From: Flavobacterium palustre
Lineage (GTDB): Bacteria > Bacteroidota > Bacteroidia > Flavobacteriales > Flavobacteriaceae
DNA: 64,000 nucleotides
NCBI RefSeq assembly: GCF_014639535.1
Contig: NZ_BMGA01000008.1
Coordinates: forward strand, 169,351-233,350
Reading direction: 5' to 3'
Below are positions 1 to 8,070 of the stretch, piece after piece (the first letter of the stretch is position 1; each line of letters begins with the position of its first letter). A model generated the notes under the pieces. That model ran no database searches. It worked only from the letters and a program-made list of their open reading frames with translations, and was not told the DNA's origin. A program made the translations under genes and the position numbers.

Positions 1-232
1 TAACCACTACATCCAGCATTGGTTTATCGGTAATTCTTCTTCCTTCAATCATTTGAGGGACTAAGCCGATGCTTTGCGCCATTTTAGTAGCTGATTTTCC
101 GCCACCGTGAACCAAGATTTTATTGCCTTCAATCTTAGAAAAATCTGCTAAGAAATTAGTTAATTCTGCAGGATTATCAATGATGTTTCCACCGATTTTT
201 ATGATAGATAATGGTTGCTTATTTTTTTCCAT
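1..232 (-). CDS. argB: Acetylglutamate kinase-type enzyme, N-terminal part (runs off left edge)
   Basis: This is the first ~77 residues of an amino-acid kinase that phosphorylates N-acyl-glutamate, the second step of arginine synthesis. The translation begins MEKNKQPLSIIKIGGN, the usual glycine-rich first strand of the amino-acid-kinase fold, and continues with a VHGGGK motif (phosphate/ATP binding) and GRRITDKPMLDVV, a segment diagnostic of ArgB. The start codon (230-232) lies inside the end of argF', so the genes overlap by 14 bp and are probably translationally coupled. The rest lies outside the window. In this phylum the natural substrate may be N-succinylglutamate, since the neighbouring transcarbamylase looks like the succinyl type; that is inference. 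Confidence 0.93.
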   Translation of the reverse strand, partial: MEKNKQPLSIIKIGGNIIDNPAELTNFLADFSKIEGNKILVHGGGKSATKMAQSIGLVPQMIEGRRITDKPMLDVVV

Positions 233-1172
233 TTTCTAATATTTTTTGTAGAACTAACTGAGCTGAATACGTTCTGTTATTAGCTTGTTCGATAACAACT
301 GAATTCTCGCTGTCGATTACTTCATCAGTAACAATTACATTTCTTCTAACAGGCAAACAGTGCATGAATTTAGCATTGTTAGTTAAAGCCATTTTCTCAG
401 CAGTAACGGTCCAGTTTGGATCAGTATTAGTGATTTTTCCGTATTCTTTGTAATTGCTCCAGTTTTTGGCATAGATAAAATCAGCATTTTCAAAAGCCTT
501 ATTTTGATCGTATTCAATTACTGAATCTTTAGTGATTTCAGGATTCAGTTCGTAGCCTTCCGGATGCGTAATTACAAAATCCATGTCTTTTTGCTTTTGC
601 ATCATTTCCACAAAAGAATTTGGAACTGCCTGAGGCAAAGCTCTTGGATGCGGAGCCCAGGTTAAAACCACTTTTGCTCTGTGTTTGGTTTTGTGTTCCG
701 CCATTGTAATCGCATCAGCAAGAGATTGCATTGGATGTCCTGTAGCACTTTCCATGTTCACAACCGGCACAGAAGCGTATTTCATGAAACCGGAAATTAC
801 CGTTTCAGCATTGTCTTTTTCTTTGTCTACCAATCCTGCAAAAGCTCTGATAGCTATGATATCACAATATTGAGAAACAACGGCTGCGGCTTCTTTGATA
901 TGCTCTGACGAACCCTGATTCATCACGGCTCCGTCTTCGAATTCCAGTGTCCAGCCTTCGCTGTTAAAATTCATTACAATTACGTTCATACCCAAATTCA
1001 TAGCTGCTTTTTGCGTACTCAAACGGGTTCTTAAACTGGAATTAAAAAACAACATCCCTAAGGTTTTGTTCTTTCCTAATTTTTTCTTTTTAAGCGGATT
1101 TTTTTTGATTTTGAGCGCTTGTTTCACCCATTTGTCGAGTGAGTCTATGTCTTGTATGGATAAAAAGTTCAT
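219..1172 (-). CDS. argF': N-succinylornithine (acylornithine) carbamoyltransferase
   Basis: Transfers carbamoyl from carbamoyl phosphate to an N-acylated ornithine in the arginine pathway of Bacteroidota. At 317 residues it has the carbamoyl-phosphate loop in the form SLRTR (residues 46-50) instead of STRT of ordinary ornithine transcarbamylase, and the proline-rich loop WAPHPRALPQAVPNSF, both typical of the acyl-ornithine branch. The C-terminal FMHCLPVRR carries the conserved Cys/Leu/Pro/Arg substrate motif. From memory, the residue deciding succinyl versus acetyl specificity is Pro90 in the Bacteroides fragilis enzyme and Glu92 in Xanthomonas; the aligned residue here is Ser89 (in GSSEH). 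A serine at this place has been reported to favour succinylornithine. It overlaps argB by 14 bp and follows proB. Confidence 0.93.
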   Translation of the reverse strand: MNFLSIQDIDSLDKWVKQALKIKKNPLKKKKLGKNKTLGMLFFNSSLRTRLSTQKAAMNLGMNVIVMNFNSEGWTLEFEDGAVMNQGSSEHIKEAAAVVSQYCDIIAIRAFAGLVDKEKDNAETVISGFMKYASVPVVNMESATGHPMQSLADAITMAEHKTKHRAKVVLTWAPHPRALPQAVPNSFVEMMQKQKDMDFVITHPEGYELNPEITKDSVIEYDQNKAFENADFIYAKNWSNYKEYGKITNTDPNWTVTAEKMALTNNAKFMHCLPVRRNVIVTDEVIDSENSVVIEQANNRTYSAQLVLQKILENGKK

Positions 1173-1242
1173 TATCTTATAGTTTAATCGGTTATTTGTT
1201 TAATCGATTAACCGAATTAACGATTAACCGAATCAACATTTT

Positions 1243-2004
1243 CTATACAATCTTCGTAAATGCAATTTCGTTTTTTAAAGCTTTTAAGATAAAATTATCT
1301 TCTAAGCCGTTTACCACCCAGGTTTCGATTTTTGCTTCTTTGGCAATGGCAGCCGAATCAATTTTAGACTGCATTCCGCCGGTTCCATGGGAAGATTTTG
1401 AATCCCCAATTTCTTTTTGCAAAACCTTTAAATCATTTACTAATTCAATGGTTTCAGGAAATTCATCGTGAATCGATGCTTTGGTGTAAATACCGTTAGT
1501 ATTCGTGGCAATAATTAAAATATCTACTTTCAGCAAAACTGCTGTTAAAGCAGCTAATTTATCGTTGTCACCAAATTTAATTTCATCCGTAGCAACGGTG
1601 TCATTTTCATTGATAATCGGGATGTAATTGTTTTTGACTAATACATTGATGGTGTTTACGATGTTCTTCTTGGTTTGTTCTTTTTCAAAATCAGAATACG
1701 AAAGCAAACATTGCGAAGTATTCAAGCCTAAATCCTTGAAGTTTTCATTGTAAATCCGCATCAAATGTGGCTGACCAATAGAAGCCAAAGCCTGTTTTAC
1801 AAAAACATCTTTGTCGTTATTGTCTAATTTTACAAATTGTTTGGCTGCAGCAATGGCTCCGGAACTTACAATGATAAATTCATATTCATCGTTTAAAGCC
1901 GCTATTTGCATACCAATATCCTCAATCTTTCCTCTCGAAATATGATTGGTTTCTTTGGTTAAGGTGTTGCTTCCTAATTTTAATAAAATTCTTTTTTTAG
2001 CCAT
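1243..2004 (-). CDS. proB: Glutamate 5-kinase, short form
   Basis: Phosphorylates glutamate to gamma-glutamyl phosphate, the first step of proline synthesis. The chosen start gives MAKKRILLKLGSNTL, placing the kinase-fold first strand at the N terminus; an upstream in-frame ATG at 2067 would add 21 residues encoded by an intergenic CACAAAG-type repeat, so I reject it. The protein is 253 residues and consists of the amino-acid-kinase domain only (VSSGAIAAAK near residue 50, NENDTVATDEI and GDNDKLAALTA near 140-160, GTGGMQSKI near 200). It lacks the C-terminal PUA domain of the ~367-residue enterobacterial enzyme. It lies between proA and argF' in one minus-strand operon. Confidence 0.92.
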   Translation of the reverse strand: MAKKRILLKLGSNTLTKETNHISRGKIEDIGMQIAALNDEYEFIIVSSGAIAAAKQFVKLDNNDKDVFVKQALASIGQPHLMRIYNENFKDLGLNTSQCLLSYSDFEKEQTKKNIVNTINVLVKNNYIPIINENDTVATDEIKFGDNDKLAALTAVLLKVDILIIATNTNGIYTKASIHDEFPETIELVNDLKVLQKEIGDSKSSHGTGGMQSKIDSAAIAKEAKIETWVVNGLEDNFILKALKNEIAFTKIV

Positions 2005-2182
2005 CGTTTTAACCGCAAAGGGCTTTTTTAACCACAAAGTACACAAAGCTAATCGCAAAGTGCACAAAGTTTTTTATTTCTTTTACTTTATAAAACAAGG
2101 TTCACAAAGTAGTATTTAAATCTTTTTTGTTCTCGATTGCGCTCGAACTGACAACTCACAACTGACAACCGAACACTGCAAA

Positions 2183-3379
2183 CTAACGAATTTGTCCTTC
2201 GCCGTAAATATACCATTTATTGGTTACCAAATGCTGTAAACCAATTGGTCCGCGTTGGTGTAATTTATCGGTACTGATTGCTAACTCTCCTCCAAGACCA
2301 AACTGTCCACCGTCAGTAAATCGGGTAGAGGCATTATGGTAAACAGATGAAGCATCAATACTTTCCATAAATTCCTGAGCAATTGCTTTGTCTTCAGTTA
2401 TAATGGAAGCAGAGTGTCCGCCGCAGTATTTATTGATTTTAGCAATTGCTTCCTGATTAGAGTTTACTGTTCCGATAACAATTTTGTAATCCAAAAATTC
2501 TTCGTACCAAATCAAATCGTTTTCAATGGCTTGTATTCCTGTAGCTTTGGCAACTGAATCATCACCCAAAACTGTAACTTTAAATTTCTCTAATTCGCTT
2601 ACTAATTGTTTTGCAAAAGCTTCCCAATTTGGCAAATTCGTATCAATTAAAACTTTATCTAAAGCGTTGCAAACTGATATGTTTGAGGTTTTTCCATTGA
2701 TAACAATGTTCATTGCTTTGTCTAAATCGGCATCGGCATTGACATACACAAAATTATTTCCACGACCACTTACAATTACCGGACAGCTGGCGTGTTTTTT
2801 AGTAAATTCAATCAGTTTTTCACCACCGCGAGGAACGATTAAATCGACTCTTTGTGTTGGTTTTTCAAGAAAAGCCTGAGTTTGAACTCGGTCATAATTC
2901 AAATATTCTACCCAGTCAGTCGAAACTCCATTGCTTTCTAAGGCCTGATGCCAAAGACTAACAATCTTTTGATTAGAAAGCAAAGATTCTTTTCCGCCTT
3001 TTAAAAGGATTTTGTTTCCTGATTTAAAAGCAATTCCTCCCGCTTCAACGGTTACATCCGGACGGGATTCGTATATGATTAAAATAGTTCCAAAAGCAGC
3101 GGTTTTATTGCTGATTCTCATGCCGTTGTCATGAGTAAATTCATAACGAACCTGTCCCACAGGATCTTCCTGACCGGCTAATTGTTGTACAGAAAGAATC
3201 ATGCCGTCAACCTTAGCATCGTCAACCAGCAAACGTTTTTCCATTGCTAAATCTTCACCATTATAATTGGCTAAATCCTGTTGGTTGATGCTTTTTAACG
3301 CTTCTCTTTCTTGCTCTAACAAAGCTGCCATTGTGGTTAAAACGGCATTTCTTTTTTCGATTGGAAGTATTGTGTTCAT
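2183..3379 (-). CDS. proA: Gamma-glutamyl phosphate reductase
   Basis: Reduces gamma-glutamyl phosphate to glutamate-5-semialdehyde with NADPH, the second proline step; cytoplasmic aldehyde-dehydrogenase fold. The 398-residue length is close to the usual ~415. Visible landmarks are the YESRPDVTVEAGG segment (about 103-115), KSGNKILLKGGKES, the IVPRGGE turn, and the catalytic cysteine Cys237 in SNISVCNALDKVL. The C-terminal RGPIGLQHLVTNKW is typical of ProA. It is 30 bp downstream of the aminotransferase gene and upstream of proB, so the product can feed both proline and the aminotransferase step. Confidence 0.95.
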   Translation of the reverse strand: MNTILPIEKRNAVLTTMAALLEQEREALKSINQQDLANYNGEDLAMEKRLLVDDAKVDGMILSVQQLAGQEDPVGQVRYEFTHDNGMRISNKTAAFGTILIIYESRPDVTVEAGGIAFKSGNKILLKGGKESLLSNQKIVSLWHQALESNGVSTDWVEYLNYDRVQTQAFLEKPTQRVDLIVPRGGEKLIEFTKKHASCPVIVSGRGNNFVYVNADADLDKAMNIVINGKTSNISVCNALDKVLIDTNLPNWEAFAKQLVSELEKFKVTVLGDDSVAKATGIQAIENDLIWYEEFLDYKIVIGTVNSNQEAIAKINKYCGGHSASIITEDKAIAQEFMESIDASSVYHNASTRFTDGGQFGLGGELAISTDKLHQRGPIGLQHLVTNKWYIYGEGQIR

Positions 3380-3408
3380 TGTTTTTTGTTTTTTAAGTTT
3401 AAAAAAAC

Positions 3409-4548
3409 TTATGCTTGTAATTCAGCTAATGATTCCTGTAAGGCCACGATAAAAGTATCAATAGCGTCAGTAGTAATCGTTAGCGGAGGAAGGATTCTCA
3501 ACAAGTTTTTATTGTTGGCTCCACCCGTAAAAATATATTTTTCGATAATCATTTTCTTTCTCAAAGCACTCACGTCAAAGTCAAATTCAACTCCTAACAT
3601 CAGTCCTCTTCCTTTTACCTTTTTGATTTCAGGTATCACTTTAATCGCTTCAAAAAAGTATTCTGATACTTTGTTGGTGTTTTCGATTAATTTTTTGTCA
3701 GCCATCACATCCAAAACCGCAATTCCTGCAGCACAAGCCAAATGACTTCCGCCAAAAGTAGTTCCTAATAAACCATAACTTGCCTGGAATTTAGGAGAAA
3801 TCAAAACACCTCCAATAGGGAAACCGTTCCCCATTCCTTTAGCAGTAGTTATAATATCCGGATTAATTCCGTGGTGTTGAAAAGCAAAAAACTTTCCGCT
3901 TCTTCCGTAACCTGATTGTACTTCGTCTAAAATCAAAATTACATCGTTAGCTTTACAAGCTTTTTCCAAAGCCTGAAAAAACTCCGTTGTTCCCTGATCT
4001 AAACCACCAACTCCCTGGATAGGTTCGATGATAACCGCACAAACATCACCTTTTTGTAATTCAGCTTCAACCAGTTCGATTTGGTTTAACGGTAAAAAAG
4101 TAACTTCTTGTTGTGCATTCAACGGTGCAACAATTTTTTTGTTATCGGTTACTGCAACTGCCGCAGAAGTTCTTCCGTGAAACGAATTGTCAAAAGCAAT
4201 AACTCTTGATTTATTCGTATGGAAAGAAGCTAATTTTAATGCGTTTTCATTGGCTTCAGCACCTGAACTGCATAAAAACAAACTGAAATCAGTTAAGCCT
4301 GAAGCTTTTCCTAATTTTTCAGCTAATTCTACCTGTAACGGATTTTGGATAGCATTCGAGTAAAAACTCAAATTATCCAATTGCTCTTTTACTTTCTCAA
4401 CATAATCCGGTTGGGTATGTCCGATAGAAATTACTCCGTGACCAGAGTATAAATCTAAATATTCGATTCCTTTATCGTCGTAAATAGTGCAGTCTACAGC
4501 TTTTACTGGCGTAATAGGGTATAATGGGTAAACGTCAAATAAGTTCAT
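3409..4548 (-). CDS. argD: Acylornithine aminotransferase (class III PLP)
   Basis: PLP-dependent class-III aminotransferase of 379 residues that should convert N-acylglutamate semialdehyde to N-acylornithine. The cofactor lysine is Lys227 in TTAKGMGNGFPIGG, and the Asp that contacts the pyridine nitrogen is Asp198 in ILILDEVQSGYGRSG. The SGAEANENALKLA motif near residue 95 binds phosphate. The family includes acetylornithine, succinylornithine and ornithine delta-aminotransferases; operon position between argC and proA argues for the arginine-pathway role, but ornithine aminotransferase activity linking to ProA's product cannot be excluded from sequence. The spacer to argC (4549-4652) is filled with TTTATAGTTT-type short repeats. 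Confidence 0.92.
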   Translation of the reverse strand: MNLFDVYPLYPITPVKAVDCTIYDDKGIEYLDLYSGHGVISIGHTQPDYVEKVKEQLDNLSFYSNAIQNPLQVELAEKLGKASGLTDFSLFLCSSGAEANENALKLASFHTNKSRVIAFDNSFHGRTSAAVAVTDNKKIVAPLNAQQEVTFLPLNQIELVEAELQKGDVCAVIIEPIQGVGGLDQGTTEFFQALEKACKANDVILILDEVQSGYGRSGKFFAFQHHGINPDIITTAKGMGNGFPIGGVLISPKFQASYGLLGTTFGGSHLACAAGIAVLDVMADKKLIENTNKVSEYFFEAIKVIPEIKKVKGRGLMLGVEFDFDVSALRKKMIIEKYIFTGGANNKNLLRILPPLTITTDAIDTFIVALQESLAELQA

Positions 4549-4652
4549 TTTTTTTACTATTTATAGTTTATTGTTTTTGGTTTATAGTTTGTTTTTCATA
4601 GTTTATAATCGCAGAACAACGACAAACTATAAACAACAAACCACAAACATTT

Positions 4653-5630
4653 TTAGAATCCACACGGTTTCAAATGCAATCCTGTAGTTTCATCCAATCC
4701 AAACATTAAATTCATGTTTTGAACGGCTTGCCCAGAGGCGCCTTTGAGTAAATTATCAATAACAGAAGTTATTAAAACCCGGTTTCCTTTTTTCATTAAA
4801 CTAATAATACATTTGTTGGTTTGAACTACCTGTTTCATATTAATGTTAGTAGTAGTAACCGTTACAAATGGCTGATCGGCATAAAAAGCTTCGTATTTGG
4901 CAACCAAATCTTCTAAACTCTCTTCCGATTTTGTATATAAGGTTGCAAAAATTCCTCTTGGAAAATCTCCTCTGTTTGGAATAAAAATCAATTCGTCACT
5001 GAAAGATGCCTGCAACTGTTTCAAGCTTTGGTTGATTTCGCCCAAATGCTGGTGTTCAAATGCTTTGTAGTGAGAGAAATTGTTGTTTCTCCAACTGAAA
5101 TGCGAAGTAGCCGCCAAGCCAACACCGGCACCTGTACTTCCTGTGGTTGCATTAATATGGACATCTTCAGTCAACTTACCATCAGCTGCTAATGGCAATA
5201 AAGCCAATTGGATAGCGGTAGCAAAACAACCCGGATTAGCAATATAATTTGCTGATTTAATATCGGTTTTGTTTAGTTCAGGCAAGCCGTAAACAAATGA
5301 TTTTCCATCGAAATTTTTATCTTTTGTCAAACGGAAATCATTTCCTAAGTCGATAATTTTTGTAGTATCAGAGAATTTGTTATTCTCTAAAAACGAAATT
5401 GATTTCCCGTGTCCTAAACACAAGAAAAGCACATCTACATTAGGATTGATAGTGTCGGTAAAATTCATTTCAATATCACCCATCAAATCGTGGTGCGCTG
5501 TCGAAAGCGGTTTTCCGGCATTAGTTGTACTGTAAACAAAATCTAATTTGGCATTCGGGTGAAACATCAGGATTCTTATTAATTCTCCTGCTGTATATCC
5601 TGAACCTCCAATTATTCCAATAGTAATCAT
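4653..5630 (-). CDS. argC: N-acyl-gamma-glutamyl-phosphate reductase
   Basis: NADPH-dependent reductase, third step of arginine synthesis. The 325-residue protein opens with IGIIGGSGYTAGELIRIL, a GxxGxxG dinucleotide motif, and has the catalytic cysteine Cys135 in ANPGCFATAIQLAL. The PNRGDFPRGIFATLYTK segment and the C-terminal NLLKGASGQAVQNMNLMFG are the conserved substrate-binding and dimer parts of ArgC. It sits between argG upstream and the aminotransferase gene downstream on the minus strand. Confidence 0.95.
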   Translation of the reverse strand: MITIGIIGGSGYTAGELIRILMFHPNAKLDFVYSTTNAGKPLSTAHHDLMGDIEMNFTDTINPNVDVLFLCLGHGKSISFLENNKFSDTTKIIDLGNDFRLTKDKNFDGKSFVYGLPELNKTDIKSANYIANPGCFATAIQLALLPLAADGKLTEDVHINATTGSTGAGVGLAATSHFSWRNNNFSHYKAFEHQHLGEINQSLKQLQASFSDELIFIPNRGDFPRGIFATLYTKSEESLEDLVAKYEAFYADQPFVTVTTTNINMKQVVQTNKCIISLMKKGNRVLITSVIDNLLKGASGQAVQNMNLMFGLDETTGLHLKPCGF

Positions 5631-5674
5631 AATCGTTTGTTTTAAAACATTTTATTTTGGCTTTTAAATTTATA

Positions 5675-5732
5675 GCCACAGATTAAAATGATTACCACAG
5701 ATTAAATCCTTTTAATCTTTTTAATCTGTGGC
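5675..5732. repeat. Short CCACAGATTAAA inverted repeat in argG-argC spacer
   Basis: A perfect 14-bp inverted repeat (GCCACAGATTAAAA at 5675-5688 and its complement at 5719-5732) with an extra direct copy of CCACAGATTAAA at 5695-5706. On the transcribed minus strand it can fold into a hairpin within the 119-bp spacer of the arg operon. Elements with this wording are, from memory, common intergenic sequences in Flavobacterium. It could be an mRNA-stability or attenuation hairpin; a full terminator is unlikely because the operon continues. Confidence 0.55.
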
Positions 5733-5749
5733 AATTTTTTATTTAAAAA

Positions 5750-6943
5750 TTACTCGTAAGTCTCTTTATTTACTGAAGAGAAAATGTTTTGAGCATTACC
5801 TAAAATCTTTATAAATCCTTTAGCGTCTTCCGATGTCCAGGCATTGTTCATTTCTCCGTATTGACCAAAACCAGTATTCATTAAATCATTTTCTGATTCA
5901 ATTCCGTCTAATGAAAAGTGGTAAGGTTTCAATGAAACAAATACTTTTCCGTTTACTGTTTTTTGAGTATCTTCTAAGAAACTCTCAATGTTACGCATTA
6001 CCGGATCCAAAAATTGACCTTCGTGGAATAACATTCCGTACCAGTTTCCTAGTTGTTCTTTCCAGTATTGTTGCCATTTTCCAAGAGTGTGTTTCTCTAA
6101 TAAATGGTGTGCTTTGATGATGATTAACGGAGCAGCAGCTTCAAAACCAACTCTTCCTTTGATTCCGATGATAGTATCACCTACGTGAATATCTCTACCA
6201 ATAGCGTAAGCACCAGCTAATTTTTCTAAAGCTACAATATTGTTTGAAGGTTTGTCAGCAACTCCGTTGATAGCTACCAATTCTCCTTTTTTGAATTCCA
6301 AAGTTACTTTCTCTTCACCTTCTTTTTGTAATTGAGAAGGATAAGCTTCACTTGGTAACGGATCTTTTGAAGTTAAAGTTTCTTTACCTCCAACAGAAGT
6401 TCCCCAAAGACCTTTATTGATAGAATATTGCGCTTTTTCCCAAGAATAATGTACTCCGTTTTTGATTAAGTAATCTACTTCTTCCTGTCTTGATAATTTC
6501 AAGTCACGGATAGGAGTGATGATTTCGATTTCAGGAGCAATCGTTTGGAAAATTAAATCAAAACGAATTTGGTCGTTTCCTGCACCTGTACTTCCGTGAG
6601 CGATTGCAGTTGCACCAACAGATTTAGCATATTTAATTGCTTCGATAGCCTGAAAAACACGTTCAGCACTAACAGATAGTGGGTAAGTATTGTTTTTTAA
6701 TACATTTCCATAAATCAAATATTTGATAGCTTTATCATAATATTTGTCTAAAATGGTAAGGTTAGCGTGTTTAGCGCTTCCTAATTCGTAGGCTCTTTTT
6801 TCAATTGCATCTAATTCTGCATCATCAAAACCTCCTGTATTAATTAATACGGTGTGAACTTCATATCCTTGTTCATTTTTTAAATATTTAAGGCAATATG
6901 AGGTATCTAAACCTCCACTATAAGCTAATACAACTTTTTTCAT
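5750..6943 (-). CDS. argG: Argininosuccinate synthase
   Basis: Joins citrulline and aspartate with ATP. The 397-residue length is normal. The PP-loop ATP motif AYSGGLDTS occupies residues 7-15, followed by AIAHGSTGAGNDQIRFD (near 113-129), the citrulline/aspartate-binding segment of ArgG, and SVGGKETLTSKDPLPSEAYP. In this phylum's acyl-cyclic scheme it acts after deacylation of the carbamoylated intermediate. It lies 87 bp downstream of the GNAT gene on the same strand. Confidence 0.96.
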   Translation of the reverse strand: MKKVVLAYSGGLDTSYCLKYLKNEQGYEVHTVLINTGGFDDAELDAIEKRAYELGSAKHANLTILDKYYDKAIKYLIYGNVLKNNTYPLSVSAERVFQAIEAIKYAKSVGATAIAHGSTGAGNDQIRFDLIFQTIAPEIEIITPIRDLKLSRQEEVDYLIKNGVHYSWEKAQYSINKGLWGTSVGGKETLTSKDPLPSEAYPSQLQKEGEEKVTLEFKKGELVAINGVADKPSNNIVALEKLAGAYAIGRDIHVGDTIIGIKGRVGFEAAAPLIIIKAHHLLEKHTLGKWQQYWKEQLGNWYGMLFHEGQFLDPVMRNIESFLEDTQKTVNGKVFVSLKPYHFSLDGIESENDLMNTGFGQYGEMNNAWTSEDAKGFIKILGNAQNIFSSVNKETYE

Positions 6944-7030
6944 TTTTCTTGATCTATTGGCTATCTACTAATCTGTTTTATAAGCTTCGTATTTAGCTGA
7001 TTATATATAAATTTATTTTATTCGTTTTCT

Positions 7031-7648
7031 TTATTCTAAAAACAATGCTTGTTTGATTTTTTTCAATCTATTCCAAATCCTAACATTGAACGGGTGCTTA
7101 GGCGGATCTTTTGGCTTTTCGGCCGGATCGTAAAGCATACCGGTACAAAGACACATTTTGTAGTCTTTGCTTTTTAGTATTTCAAAATTGGTACAGGTTT
7201 TACAACCGGACCAAAATGTAGGATCGCTGGTTAATTCAGAAAAAGGTACCGGTTTGTAGCCTAAGTCGGAATTAATTTTCATTACCGCTAAACCGGTAGT
7301 GATACCGAAAACCTTGGCTCCCGGATATTTTTTTAATGAATAATTAAAAACAAAGGTTTTGATTTTTTTGGCTAAACCTAAATTTCTAAAATCAGGATGT
7401 ACAATTAATCCGGAGTGAGCAACAAACTTACCATGTTGCCAACTTTCGATATAGCAGAAACCAGCAAAATCACCGTTTTTATCCAAAGCGATAACGGCAT
7501 CCCTGTTTTCCATTTTCTTTTGGACATACTCAGGGGTTCTTTTTGCTATTCCGGTTCCTCTCAATAGGGCAGACGTTTCTATAGTATCACAAATAATTTG
7601 TGCATACTTAAAATGTTCTTCCTGAGCTATAACAATAGATATATTCAT
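7031..7648 (-). CDS. GNAT-family acyltransferase, candidate N-acylglutamate synthase
   Basis: A 205-residue GNAT protein whose acyl-CoA pyrophosphate-binding loop is visible as HPDFRNLGLAKKI (R-x-x-G-x-A type, near residue 85-97). The C-terminal third contains cysteines in CKTCTNF and CLCTGMLYDP, which could bind metal; the extreme C terminus is basic. It is the first gene of the arg operon, directly upstream of argG, and the window has no other argA or argJ. I therefore infer that it makes the N-acylglutamate (acetyl or succinyl) that starts the pathway. The fold is well supported; the substrate is not visible in the sequence. Confidence 0.8.
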   Translation of the reverse strand: MNISIVIAQEEHFKYAQIICDTIETSALLRGTGIAKRTPEYVQKKMENRDAVIALDKNGDFAGFCYIESWQHGKFVAHSGLIVHPDFRNLGLAKKIKTFVFNYSLKKYPGAKVFGITTGLAVMKINSDLGYKPVPFSELTSDPTFWSGCKTCTNFEILKSKDYKMCLCTGMLYDPAEKPKDPPKHPFNVRIWNRLKKIKQALFLE

Positions 7649-7873
7649 TTCAAGAGATGAATTTTGAGTTAAAAAATGTGAAATAATTATAATTCAATAC
7701 TGAACCTATTTTGAAATTGACTGCAAAATTAACATAATAAAACCAACAAGAAAAAATGTAGGAATATAAAAAGGCTAATTTTTTGCTTTTAGTAAAGGTT
7801 AATCCAATGGATAACGGCTGTAATTTCAATTTTGGTAATAATAAAATAATGAATAATTAAACGAAAAACACCT

Positions 7874-7983
7874 GGATACTAAGCAAGTATCCGTACTTCG
7901 GGCGAAGTAATAGCTTCGTTTAACCGTGACAAAAAGGTAATATGTGCACTTTTATAATTCATTGGTGCAAAAGTACACATATT
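7874..7983 (-). promoter_or_regulatory. Structured leader and possible promoter upstream of the arg operon
   Basis: The 422-bp gap upstream of the GNAT gene contains stacked inverted repeats: GGATAC/GTATCC (7874-7892), TACTTC/GAAGTA (7894-7909), an alternative CGAAG/CTTCG pairing (7903-7918) that competes with the second, and a 15-bp repeat with one mismatch (7939-7953 with 7969-7983). On the minus strand a TAnnTTTG-type -10 box, TACTTTTG, lies at 7975-7968. If used, the transcript would begin near 7961 and carry all three smaller hairpins in a ~310-nt leader. The GGATAC hairpin is followed on the minus strand by a T-rich run, as in an attenuator. Nothing else is recognised in the gap. Confidence 0.45.
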
Positions 7984-8070
7984 TTTTAAACCTAACATTG
8001 ATTTGTCGTTTATTTTAACATTTCTTTACAGAGAATCCTTTTTGCGTTTAAATTATTGATATTTAAAGAC

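Noticed and set aside
1185-1240. TAATCGGTTA and related palindromes in the argF'-proB spacer as further LacI sites
   Set aside because: The CAA...TTG arms are missing; the stretch is a short tandem/inverted repeat (TTAATCGATTAA, GATTAACCGAAT) of the kind filling other spacers.
2005-2067. Upstream start giving a 274-residue ProB
   Set aside because: The extra 21 residues are encoded by a CACAAAG-type intergenic repeat and precede the conserved kinase N terminus.
7874-7918. tRNA or other known structural RNA in the stacked hairpins
   Set aside because: No acceptor stem, T-loop or CCA-like end can be drawn; the stems are too short and overlap.
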